A DNA stretch of 64,000 nt. Origin: Cannabis sativa. Taxonomy: Eukaryota; Streptophyta; Magnoliopsida; Rosales; Cannabaceae. A model generated the notes under the pieces. It was not told where the DNA came from and did no database searches. It saw nothing but the letters and a program-made list of their open reading frames with translations. The translations under genes and the position numbers were made by a program. The DNA is taken from positions 77,520,600 to 77,584,599 of the forward strand of contig NC_083602.1 of NCBI RefSeq assembly GCF_029168945.1. The letters are read 5' to 3'. Below are positions 45,665-56,225 of the stretch, in pieces (positions within the stretch are counted from its first letter, which is position 1; every line of letters starts with the position of its first letter).

Positions 45665-47834
45665 TAATTGATTTTCTTTCAAGAAATTTGGACTTAAAAC
45701 GATTTGTTTGTGTTTTGGATGATATCATGTTGCTTTGTGTGTCATATTTATGTTTGATTGTTGTTTGTGAATTCTGGGAAAAATCCTTACTTTTCTGTCT
45801 CTGTATTTATTTTTATTGGATAGTTTGGAAAATTCTAAGCAATTTACTTTTTTACAGAACTCGATTTCGATTTAATTTGAATTAGTTATGAATTTTTGAA
45901 AACTGGAAAAATTAGGATGATGAACACCTTCCCACGCGCGCGGAATGGCTGCATGCAGCCTCCCTGCGCCGTGAGATCTCGGCCAGAATCCAGGGGACGC
46001 GCGCGGATGGGTATGCTTTGCATACCATTCGTACTGTTCATCAAATTTTTTATTTTTTTTCGATTTTTCATGCTATTTGATGGAATTAACTTCCGATTTT
46101 TTGTGTAGTTTTGTATGTTGATTTTTGTTTTTCAAATTTCAAATCTAATTATCAGAAATAAATTAATTTGATTTTTCAAAATTAATTTTAGATATTAGTG
46201 TAATTTGAATTTGAAAATAGGTTAAAATCAATTTTTGCTTACCTCTTTTCTTATTTCCTTTAAAATTTGATTATTTTATTTTTTTTAAGGTGAGATATTA
46301 TTTTTTTTGGTAACTTGACCTTATTTAGAATAAGATCAAAATAATCATGATATTTTAAAAAGAGGAAATAAGATATTTTTGTTAACTTTTAAATTTTGTT
46401 ATTCTTACTTAAATTAAATTATAAAATAAGAAAAGGGTATGTATTTACCATTTTCTATTTTATTAGTTAATTTATTAAATAACATGTAATTTAAAAGGAA
46501 AGTTAGCAATTTATTTTGAAAGGATATTTAGGTTACTTAAAACCTAATTTTTCAAAATTGTAGGTTTAATTTTTAAATATTTTTTTTAAAAACCGAATTT
46601 TTTTTTCCGAAATATATATTTAAAAAAATTAAATAAATCCTACATCCAACTATCCAAATCTAACTTGTTGCAGGAGTATGTGTTTTAGATTGTTTGTAAG
46701 TTTTTTAAAACCTATTATTGCTTGATCTAAATTGCCATGGTTAACTTGTTGACAGATCCAATGATCTGATTTTAACCCATGGTTCAATTGATGATAGGTC
46801 AAGTAAATAATTTGTAACAGGTAATTTTTACAATCTTCTTTCATCTATGTATGACCTAGTAACATTATAGGATCCATCCAAATCTGTATGCTTGTGTGAG
46901 CCTATATGTTTAATTTTTGTTATAGATACATATAGGTTGTTGTTGCTAAATAAAATGTCATAACCTGATAGATTTTATTTAGGCTCATTTAGTAGTGAGC
47001 CTATTCAATTAATAACAGTTGTTCATTTGAAGGTTAAATTCCTCTCTTTTGGGCCTTGTGTGAGAGTTGGGAGCCATAGAAGTGGGTACGACATACTGGA
47101 CCCAGCCCCCCCTCACATGAACAACCCCAATTGTGAAGGCCCATTTGCCTGATTTGGATAACTGTGCTAGGTTAATTATATTAGTTTGACCTAATAAAAT
47201 TGATTAGCAACATAATTAATTTCATTCTTCCTTGAAATTAATTTAAGAAAAACATAGTTTGAAGAATTATATTCTAGAAAAAATATATGTATTTTTCTTG
47301 TGTTTAATTAAGTATGGAATTATAACCATGTAAATTCTTTCTGAATCTTAATTTTATAATTTCATTAAATATTCCTATTTAAAGTTGAGATTTAGTTATA
47401 TCTAACAAATCAACTTAGATTTGAATATCTTTTGAATTTCCTATTATAAATTAAGTTGAGGAATTTTAGGAATTGGTTATTAAGATTCATTAGATATTTT
47501 TTTTAAGTTGATATTTTATAAATATGAGAACTTAAAATGGAATATCTTTGAAATTAAGTGGTTACTACTTAATTGTTAATATTTAATTAATTCATTGATT
47601 GAAGAATATTTAAGTTGGATATATAGATTTTTCTAAACAACTTAAATAAGATATTTTTCAATTTCATTCCATTTTTGAAATTTAATTAAAGTTTTACTTT
47701 AATTTGTAATGTTTCATTATTGAGATATGGAATATAAATGATTAAACAAAATACATATTTTAAATAATGAGCTTTAATCAAGAGAAATTCGATCTCCATT
47801 GTTGGTTTTACATAGCTATTGTTTTAGTGAGTAA

Positions 47835-47940
47835 TCCTCCCTAATGGAGGAACGTTCATTAGCAAGTTAGCACCGTTTAATCTCGAAAGATAAGTATTCT
47901 TATAAGTTTTTTATATTGTTTATGACCACCCTAATGGTGG
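47835..47940 (+). other. Two leader hairpins with identical CTAAT loops
   Basis: TCCTCC-CTAAT-GGAGGA (47835-47851) and CCACC-CTAAT-GGTGG (47926-47940). The minus-strand element has equivalents near 25740-25757 and 25669-25686. The third leader has a changed but still pairable form of the first (about 16091-16107). Confidence 0.65.
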
Positions 47941-48001
47941 CGACTGTATAAGACTTACAAGAGTATGAAACAATGGTAGAAGCTCATAAGATAGAATTGC
48001 A

Positions 48002-48137
48002 TTGACTCTCGCCTAAACGGGACAACGCTGAATTCCAATCTTGATCGAATAAAAGGTTGCTAGAATGTTTGACATTTTAGATGAATTGACAACTCTATTC
48101 AATGGATTATGCTTTGACTCTCGCCTAAACGGGACAT
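48002..48137 (+). repeat. Duplicated 20-bp leader box
   Basis: gactctcgcctaaacgggac occurs twice, 112 bp apart, followed by aacg and attg respectively. Both copies are also present in the other two leaders. Role unknown; the position just upstream of gag suits a packaging or translation signal. Confidence 0.75.
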
Positions 48138-48287
48138 TGTATCAGTTCGTTGGAAACCTTGGAAAATAAACTATGTTAGATTTAGTATTTTTATAACATA
48201 TGTGATTATTTGTTATTTTCTGAACATGTGTATGAATTTATGAACCAAAACCTTACTTCTGTTTTATTGATGTGTTGTAGTGCCAAT

Positions 48288-48787
48288 ATGAATAACCCTC
48301 ACCCCGATCCTCTCCTAGTTAATATCTTAGCAAAAGAACTCTATAGTGTGAAAATGCATCCTGGTAGTTGCATAAACTCGCACCTGTTGATGATGAATCT
48401 AAAGTTCCAAAGGCAAATCTACTAGGAATTGATTTATCAAGAGAACAATGGGTACAACTCATCCTTAATAGTCTTCCTCAAGAGTATGATAGTTTTGTTC
48501 TATATTACTTATTGAACAATCCTCACTCCTTCGACATGGACAAACTCGAGACTGAGTTGAGGGCCCATGCGCGGAATTTGATTGCAATGGGACCTCCTGG
48601 TATTGCAAACTTTAATAATAGGAAGAAGATTAAGCATGAGGGCTCTAACAAAGCTACTTCTTCAAATACAATTATCAGACATCATGTTCTATGTGCGAAT
48701 TGTAATGGAAAGGGACATAAAGAAGAACAATGTCCCAGGCTTCTAGACAATTCAAACGAAGGTGATGCTTTTGTCTTTGAATCATGA
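48288..48787 (+). pseudogene. Copia gag, shortened and frameshifted
   Basis: Starts ATGAATAACCCTCACCCCG (MNNPHPDPLL). The same MxxPHPxP start is recognisable at 16565 in the Copia derivative, which supports it. Homology to Copia gag runs ILAKELYSVKMHPGSCINSH, then a frameshift between about 48384 and 48415 leads to LGIDLSREQWVQLILNSLPQ ... MDKLETELRAHARNL and a zinc knuckle CANCNGKGHKEEQC (48692-48733). It ends at a TGA (48785-48787). At about 166 codons it is well short of a normal Copia gag, and the N-terminal half appears to be lost. It would bind element RNA and build the particle. Confidence 0.85.
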
Positions 48788-49306
48788 GTTTTAGAGAATG
48801 AAAAATCCACCTGGATTGTTGATTCTGGATCTACTAACCATTTATGTTCTTCATTGCAGCTGCTTGAAACTTGGGAAAATGTTCACCCAGATGAGTTAAA
48901 GCTAAAAGTTGGAAATGGCGAGTTGGTATCAGTTAAAGCTAGAGGAACAACCCGAATCAAGTTTCATACAAAGAAATTTTTACTTTTACAGAATGTTTTA
49001 TATATTCCAAACTTTAGTAGAAGCTTGATTAGTGTTTCATGTTTACAAACACAATTTTATATATTGAATTTTTCAAGTACAAATTGTTCAATTTCTCGTA
49101 ATGGATTTCATATATGTGTTGCTAACATGGAACAAGGGCTTTATGTTTTAAGACCTGATACACAAATCTCACTAAATACTGAACTTTTCAATGTAGCTAA
49201 ACCTAGAAACCTTAAGAGAAAAGAGATTGATAATGATGATCAAACTTATCTATGGCATTTACGTTTAGGTCATATAGGTTTTGATAGACTCAATAGGCTA
49301 ACCTAG
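48788..49306 (+). pseudogene. Copia protease and integrase zinc-binding region
   Basis: Same frame as gag after its TGA. WIVDSGSTNHLCSS contains the retropepsin active-site DSG (48821-48829). The protease body follows (VGNGELVSVKARGT ... LLQNVLYIPNFSRSLISV), then the pre-integrase region with WHLRLGHIGFDRLNRL (H...H of the HHCC finger). It is interrupted by TAG at 49304-49306; the CxxC of the finger (CESC) lies just beyond in the same frame. The protease would cut the polyprotein into mature parts. The active site is intact; the surrounding stops are the defect. Confidence 0.88.
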
Positions 49307-50377
49307 GACGTTCCATTGAAAAATGTCGTCTTAGGAGAACTGCCAGTATGCGAGTCTTGCCTAGAAGGAAAAATGACCAAACGTTCTTTCTCTGCAAAGG
49401 GAGAGTGTGCCAAACAACCCCTAGGGCTAGTGCATTCAGATGTTTGCGGACCTCTGAATGTAAAAGCCCGAGGTGGTTATGAGTATTTCGTCACTTTCAT
49501 TGACGACTTCTCTAGATACAGTTTTCTTTACCTAATGCAAAAGAAATCTGAAACGTTTGAAAAGTTTCAGGAATTTCATGCTTTGGCTCAAAACCAATTA
49601 GGTAAAACATTAAAGATCTTGCGAACTGATAGGGGTGGAGAATATATGGATATGCAGTTCAAAGATCATTTAACTGAACTTGGAATTGAATCCCAATATA
49701 CTGCCCCAAGCACTCCACAGCTAAATGGAGTTGCAGAAAGAAGAAATCGCACTCTCTTGGAAATGGTTAGGTCCATGCTGAGTTATTCAACTTTGTCTAC
49801 GTCCTTCTGGGGATATGCTATTCAAATGGTAAACGACATTTTAAATGTTGTACCATCTAAAGCAGTCCCTAAGACACCCGTCGAACTATGGAATGGTCGT
49901 ACACCTAGTTTACGCCATTATAGGATTTGGGGGTGCCCTGCTCACGTCTTGAGAAAGAAAGAAGGCAAACTGGAATCGCGAACTGAAGTTTGCATGTTTG
50001 TCGGAAATTCTAAAGAGACTAGGGGTGGACTATTTTATAGTCACAAGGATAACAAAGTATTTGTTTCTACAAATGCTACTTTCCTTGAAGATAACTATAT
50101 GAAAGACAACAAACCGAAAAGTGAAGTTGTATTAGAGGAAATGCTTGCAGATACAGTTCCTTCAAATGTTCCATCCTCTTCTACTCAAGAAGAGGACCAT
50201 CCCACTCCCTCAGTTGTAGCAACTGAGAAAACTACTACCAAAGCTCCTGTTCAGAAGGTCACCACTCCTCGTCGTAGTGGGAGGGTTTCTACAAAACCAT
50301 CTCATTATGGCTTGGATGGTGAAATCAATATGGTCGTTGGTGACGGTATTGATGACGACCCATTAACCTATAAATAG
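49307..50377 (+). pseudogene. Copia integrase
   Basis: The CESCLEGKMTKR finger half leads into the catalytic core. The three acidic residues are visible: D in LVHSDVCGPL, D in LRTDRGGEY and E in GVAERRNRTL, with 35 residues between the last two as in DD35E integrases. A C-terminal GKLESRTEVCMFVGN region follows, then a variable serine/threonine-rich linker (DTVPSNVPSSSTQEEDHPT) leading to RT. The frame ends at TAG 50375-50377. The core itself is uninterrupted. It would insert the DNA copy into host DNA. Confidence 0.92.
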
Positions 50378-51040
50378 GCAATGGCAAGTCCGCAACGGAA
50401 GCGATGGTCAGCCGGCATGGATTCAGAAATGGATTCCATGAAAAAGAACAAAGTCTGGGAATATGTAAATCCACCCGATGATTATCGTACAATTGGATGT
50501 AAATGGGTCTACAAGAAGAAAAGAGGTGCTGGAGGCGAAGTCGAAACTTTCAAAGCTAGACTGGTCGCCAAGGGTTATACCCAAAGAGAAGGTGTGGACT
50601 ATGAGGAAACTTTTAGTCCGGTTGCGATGCTCAAATCCATCCGAATTCTTCTCTCCATTGCTGCCGCTTTCGATTATGAAATTTGGCAAATGGATGTCAA
50701 GACAGCCTTTCTTAATGGGCTTCTTGAAGAAACCATCTATATGGAGCAACCAGAAGGTTATGTTCTTCCTGGGCAGGAAAATAAAGTTTGCAAATTAAGT
50801 AGGTCCATTTATGGACTTAAGCAAGCTTCTCGCTCATGGAATAAAAGGTTTGATGAGGTCATTATAACCTACAGCTTTCATTAGAATGAAGATGAACCTT
50901 GTGTTTACCAACTCAAGGAAGACCAAGTAGTAGTATTCCTGGTCCTTTATGTTGATGACATTTTGATCATTGGCAACAATGTCAAGAAAATGACTCACAT
51001 CAAGGAATGGCTTGACACTCAATACGACATGAAAGACTAG
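50378..51040 (+). pseudogene. Copia reverse transcriptase
   Basis: Same frame as integrase. The RT palm starts VWEYVNPPDDYRTIGCKWVY, then KARLVAKGYTQREGVDYEET and WQMDVKTAFLNGLLEETIYM (first catalytic D in MDVKTAF). KLSRSIYGLKQASRSWNKRF follows, with a TAG at 50882-50884, then the YVDD box in LVLYVDDILIIG (50948-50959) and MKD before a TAG at 51038-51040. All three catalytic aspartates are present. The two internal stops and the one at the start (50375) would prevent a full protein. Confidence 0.92.
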
Positions 51041-51928
51041 GGTGAGGCAGCCTATGTTCTCGGTATTCAGATTATCAGAAACCAGAAGAACATATCCCTT
51101 GCTCTCTCTCAAACAACTTACATTGACAAAGTTCTAGAGAGATTCTCCATGACCAATACCAATGGGGCAAATATGCCTTCTAGATATGGTATTCGTCTAT
51201 CTAAGGAACAGTTTCCTACTGATCCTCAAGAGATAGAAGACATGGCAAAAGTTCCTTATGCTTCTGCAGTTGGAAGTCTAATGTATGCAATGTTATGCAC
51301 TAGACCTGACATTTGCTATGCAATTGGAATCATGAGCAGGTATCAATCAAATCTAGGACAGGATTATTGGAATGCCATTAAGTATATTTTGAAATACTTA
51401 AAGAGTAAAAGGAATTATGTATTAGTCTACAAGGGTGGTGCTTTAAATCCCATAAGCTATACAGACTCAGATTGCCGGGCATGTCTTGAAGACAGAAAAT
51501 CTACATCTGGGATGGTTTTTACTCTTGGGGGTGGAGCAGTGGTTTGGAGAAGTACAAAACAAACTGCGATTTCGGATTCTACCATGGAGGCAGAATACAT
51601 AGCTGCGGTCGAAGCAGCTAAAGAGGTTGTCTGGCTTAGAAAGTTCTTCACCAGTCTTGGTGTAGTACCTGGAATGGAAAAGCCTCTAGTCCTGCTTTGT
51701 GATAACAATGGAGCTATAGCCAACAGTAAGGAACCTCAGAGCCACACGAGAAGTAAGCATATAGAAAGAAAATATCATATTATCAGAGAATATGTGGCAA
51801 GAGGGGATATACTGGTGGAGAAAGTGGAGACAGAGGACAACTTAGCTGATCCATTCACCAAAGTCTTGGCAGTGACTGCATTAGAAAAGCACCGTCAGAA
51901 TTTAGGGTTAATTGAAATGTACTGATTA
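51041..51928 (+). pseudogene. Copia RT C-terminus and RNase H
   Basis: Continues after the TAG with GEAAYVLGIQIIRNQKN, then VPYASAVGSLMYAMLCTRPD. RNase H follows with SYTDSDCRACLEDRKSTSG (first D), DSTMEAEYIAAVEAAKEVVW (E), LLCDNNGAIANSKEP (D) and KHIERKYHIIREYVARGD. It ends LGLIEMY at a TGA a few bases before the purine tract. Open for 258 codons from the first methionine at 51149, and the domain looks intact. It would remove the RNA strand from the first DNA copy. Confidence 0.93.
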
Positions 51929-51929
51929 G

Positions 51930-51954
51930 TTTTATATTAGTGCAAGTGGGAGTT
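51930..51954 (+). other. Polypurine tract of full-length Copia element
   Basis: tgcaagtgggagttt lies immediately before the 3' LTR. The same tract precedes the LTR at 56590 and, on the minus strand, the one at 20746. Confidence 0.75.
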
Positions 51955-53814
51955 TGTTGGGTTTTATGCCCTAAATAAAACCCCATTTAAATGTAATCCA
52001 GATTATTCAAATATCAATAAAGTAACAGAAGTATTTTTCATTCATTTGTGTATGTTTTGGTTCACTTTATTAATTATTTGTCTGTTTTATTTATAAATTC
52101 TTCCAAACCCCTTTCACATACTTGATCATGTTTATTGTGTTGTCAACACAGTGGAAAGTAAACATGACTATGTGAATAAAGGATTCCTTGATTTATCAGA
52201 ACACTGGGTTTTACTGATATGACAATCTACAACAGAGTTTACTTGCATTTGGAGAAATGCTATGTTCTTTCCAGAACATTGGTTAAAGTTAAGCTCAGGT
52301 TGGATGCATGGAGTATCTATTGGAATGGACCGATATTGAACTTTGAAATAGATTTATAAAACTTACCGTAATATCTATTCAATTCAATATCACTAAGTTG
52401 ATCCTAGATCAAATGATCTAAATCCTGATATGGTTAGGCTCAATCTCAAGAGTGTTATTCGTGTTCTTTGATTTGTTAGTTAAGCCTGGGTTAGGGTGAT
52501 ACGTACATTTTGGGAACACGGTAGTGCAATTGAGTGGGAGCGCTAACATAAATATGGAATCTATAGCTTCTATCTGGCGAATAGTAAGCAAAGGATGATT
52601 TCCTTCGAGCTTAACCAAACGAGATAAATGGTGGAGTACTCATTTCACTTAGATGAAATATCATTTATGCAGGGTTAAGTGTTTTAAGGATAAAATATAT
52701 TGTAGGGTGTTACGGTAATCAAGTCCCTTTACAATGTAAATCATCCATATAGATGATCATTGATCACATTAGGATTATAACAATGGATAACTAATGATGT
52801 GTCTATATGGTGAAACATATAGAGCATTCTATATACTGAGAGTGAAATTCTAAGTTCTATGCGGGGATTCAACGAAGAATTAATAAGTCAGTGAATTTAA
52901 GAAGTAAATTCTTGATCTGCTTATTGGAAGCTCGGATATATAGACCCATAGTCCCCCCACTAGTTGAGACAATATTACTTGTAAGACTCATTTAATTGAT
53001 TTTAATTAATCAATTATAATTCTTAAGTTAGACTGTGTCTATTTGAGAATTTATCACTTATTAAGGGTGAAATAGTAAATAGAGAATTTAAGGGGCATAT
53101 TTATTAATTGGGAAACTTTAATTAGTTTTATTATTAATAAATAAATGACAATATATTATTTGATAAGTAATTTTAATTATTAAATAATTAGATTTGACAT
53201 TTATGTAGTTGAACAAAGGAATTAGCAGTTTTTGACAAAACAAGAAACTAGAAATGTAGGAAAAGGAAAGTTGGAAAAGTGGCAAGCCTTGTTTCCACAA
53301 TGCCTAGGCCGGCCACTTTACTTACCTTTTCACATTGATTTTTCATTTTTTAAATGCCAATTAATTCAACCATAGCCCTAGGTGGTCTTCTATAAATAGA
53401 AGGTAAAGGCTTCAGTTTTTTGTACAACACTTTTGACAGAATTTTCAATCACACAAAACTCTCTCAAGCCTCCACCCCCTCTCTCTCTACCTTCTCTGTT
53501 TTTGAAATTCTATGAGTGATAGAGTAGTGCCCACACACATCAAGTAATACCTCAATCATAGTGAGGAAGGCTGTGTAGAATTCAGATTCAATAAAGAAGG
53601 ACATTCGGGCTCAGATCTTGATTATACTCTGCGACAGAAAGGAATCAAGGGTTAGAGATCTGAGTTGGAGGAGACATATATTCCGCTGCACCCAATGTAA
53701 GATTTCTCTTACTTTTATGTGTTTAATTTTCCATTGTTTTAGAAGTTCATATTTAGGTTGTTAAATCAACATACTTGTGAGTAGATCTAAGATCCTGGTA
53801 AAATAAATCCAACA
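51955..53814 (+). repeat. 3' LTR of full-length Copia element
   Basis: 1860 bp, nearly identical to 43778-45645, with a TATA box at about 53390-53398. Ends CAACA next to the gatag target duplicate. Confidence 0.96.
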
Positions 53815-53819
53815 GATAG

Positions 53820-54659
53820 TACAGAGCACGTGCGCCGAATCGTACATTCTTGATCCAACAGCCATCAACAAGGGCAATTCAAAAAGGAAGACCCTGAGGC
53901 AACACTTGTATGATGTTTGGACTGTACCAGCTGACAACCTTAGATGCCATGTGATGAATCGGCCACCTACCAAATCAACGGTCAAATTTCGTCTTAATAT
54001 GATCAGTCCAGCCAGCACATGAAGGGGGGTTGGCCTATAAATACTCTTCCATTCCATAAGATAGGGGCAATTCCAAAAAGACAAAAAAAAGCACTGTGTA
54101 CTACTCACCTAAAAACTCAACCAAAATTCCTATGAAGCTTCTTCTTCTTCAAGGGGAACAAGAGGAATAAAGAGTTTCAGTCTATTATACTAATTTGTAT
54201 TATTATTCTCGGACCAAATTGTCTAATAAAATGGACTCGTGGACTAAGGATAGTTAACGCCTGAACCACATAAAAATCTTGTATTTATTATTCAATCTGT
54301 TTTTCTTTTCTAAGCTCTAAATATTTAGTTTATAAAAAATCTCGGTAAATATCTATTAAACACTTGATTATTATTGAACTCTTCAATCGAATGATCTAGT
54401 TTATTAATTCTATTATTACTCTACTATAAATATAGAATTGCATTCTTCGACAATATAAAGTTATATTTACATAGTTCTTACTTGTAGTCCATTGATATAA
54501 TTAATATAATTAGTTTTCCCCCAATTATTAGTTCATAATTATAGTTGGTCAAAATTATTATTTTACCCTTATAATTATCTCTTGACTTCTTATGAACCAA
54601 TAATTCATTATGAACAGTTAATCTATAATCTAATTATAGATTTGGATCCCATTATTAAC
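53820..54659 (+). other. Possible 3' part of a Tat-like LTR and AT-rich remnant
   Basis: GC-richer at first, with a promoter-like ggcctataaatactcttcc near 54030. Then cgtggactaaggatagttaa (54238-54257) matches the Tat LTR remnant at 18272. No primer site follows. 54320-54659 is AT-rich with nothing recognised. Confidence 0.4.
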
Positions 54660-56225
54660 TGTAAAGACCGCTTAATTTAAATTTGGAAATTAGCAGATAA
54701 TTAGGGTTTAATTATGAAAATTATTTATTGCTATTTAAATAATTATTTATGTTGATTTATTTGAATTCAGAATGTATTTTTATGTCATATAGTGGAATTT
54801 CATAATTTTGCATTTTCGGTGCCCGACAACATGGAACGCGGTGTATGGCTCAGTAGAATCCCAATCTAATATTTTAGAATAGCAGGGCGGTATTGTTAGA
54901 CATTGGGAATGTCGGTATTAGTCAGGAATTTAGAGTTTTCCAAAATTACCCTTAGTACCCTTTTTATGTTGTTTTAGGGTGGAGGGGCAAAATGGTCATT
55001 TTTCCCCATATGTATTTTGTCCTATAGTGGACTTGATTACATTTAGTAAGTAGTTTTATGTTGGCTGATATTAGTTTAATAAAATGAAATAAGAGGATTC
55101 ATGTATTTCATCTTTTATTCAAAAATCAAAGAAGGGAAAAAAATTGCATTTTCACTCCTCTCTCTCACTCATTTTCGAACCACTTGGGACCAGCTAGGGT
55201 TCTGATTTTTGCTGCTTCAAATCTATGTTTTGCATCCATTTTGAGTACAATCCAAGCTCTAGGTATAGCTCTTGCATTCTCTCTTTAGTTTCTTGTAATT
55301 TAAGGAAGAAAATGGTTGCATGCTTGGTGATTTTGGTGTTGTGGTTGCTGTTAGTTGTTGTTGTTGTTTCAGAAGCTTAGATGTGTTTAATTGAGTGGAT
55401 TCAAGCTAGTTTTGTTGTTAGTTAGTTGGATTTAACCATGTGTAAAGCTTTAAACTCAAACTTTGGATTTTTATGGTAATATGATGATTTAGTTGCTGTG
55501 GTTGTTGTTTGTGTTTGGGTTTGTTTTCTGGTGTTATATTATAGTTATATATGGTGAATTGAGCAGGTTTTGATAGCTAGTTTGTGCGATGAGAAAGCTT
55601 TGAGTTTTTGAACTCAAGCTTGACTCATCAATGGTGATTTTTGTTATGGTGCTTGAAGCTGTGTTTTATTGCTTTGTTATTGACCTTTAGGATGTTTAGA
55701 CCAGGTCTGGAAAGTTTGGAGGGGATTGGGGTTGAATTGGTTGAGATATGGAATTTTTAGTGTTTCCTGCACTGAACCGGAATTCTGGTTCAGAGAGGCC
55801 TGTAGGAATTGGAATTCCGGTCGGCTTCCAGGATTTCCTCCCAGAACCGGAATTCCGGTTGGGGAACCGGTCTACCGGTTGGTGCAAATTTGGGAACCCT
55901 AGTTTTTCCCATTTTTGTGTTATTTAGGGTATTGCCATGTGGTTTATCGATAGGGAAACTTTTAGTTTCAAGTTTAAGTCCCCGAGAAGTGATTTAGCGT
56001 ATCACTTATCAGTGTTGTGATTATTGTGATTTAGGAGCCTGTAATTCGTCGAGCAGATTGTTCCACTCAGGTTGACCGGCACACCTGAATTCAGAATCGA
56101 GGTAAGATTAGTATAATGTCATGCATATACTTATACATGTTTAGCATACATGTTAGTTGCCATCAGATTAACATATAAGATATATGTTAGGAAAATTTTA
56201 TATAGCCGTCAGATTAGCATATCAG
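54660..56225 (+). repeat. Truncated LTR of the outer Tekay-like family
   Basis: Starts TGTAAAGACCGCTT and follows the LTR at 9156-11559 through its first 1.4 kb, including AACCGGAATTCCGGTT palindromes (55775-55790 with one change, 55855-55870) and the AACCGGTCTACCGGTT relative (55875-55890). Homology ends at about 56190-56225 and Copia sequence takes over, so the minisatellite part and 3' end are missing. No purine tract or coding sequence precedes it. Confidence 0.85.

Larger units (their letters stand above)
45665..48287 (+). other. Long non-coding leader of full-length Copia element
   Basis: AT-rich and without a gene; it matches leaders at 13857-16560 and 25201-29008. Landmarks are a GC-rich patch (45930-46035) with hairpin GGTATGC-TTT-GCATACC (about 46010), a conserved block at 47035-47160 around gtgggtacgacatactg, two hairpins (47835-47851, 47926-47940) and two copies of the box gactctcgcctaaacgggac (48004-48023, 48116-48135). 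Confidence 0.8.
43778..53814 (+). mobile_element. Full-length Ty1/Copia LTR retrotransposon (best preserved element)
   Basis: LTRs 43778-45645 and 51955-53814 are very similar and have TGTTGG...CAACA ends. Both flanks read gatag (43773-43777, 53815-53819), a perfect 5-bp target duplication. In order it carries primer site, 2.6-kb leader, gag, protease, integrase, RT, RNase H and purine tract, the Copia order with integrase before RT. From 48368 to 51928 everything is in one frame, broken only by five stops; gag has one upstream frameshift and seems shortened. The lineage is Tork/TAR/Angela-like by general resemblance, not proven. Confidence 0.96.

Noticed and set aside
50423..50749. 108-codon minus-strand frame
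   Set aside because: Antisense shadow of the Copia reverse transcriptase.
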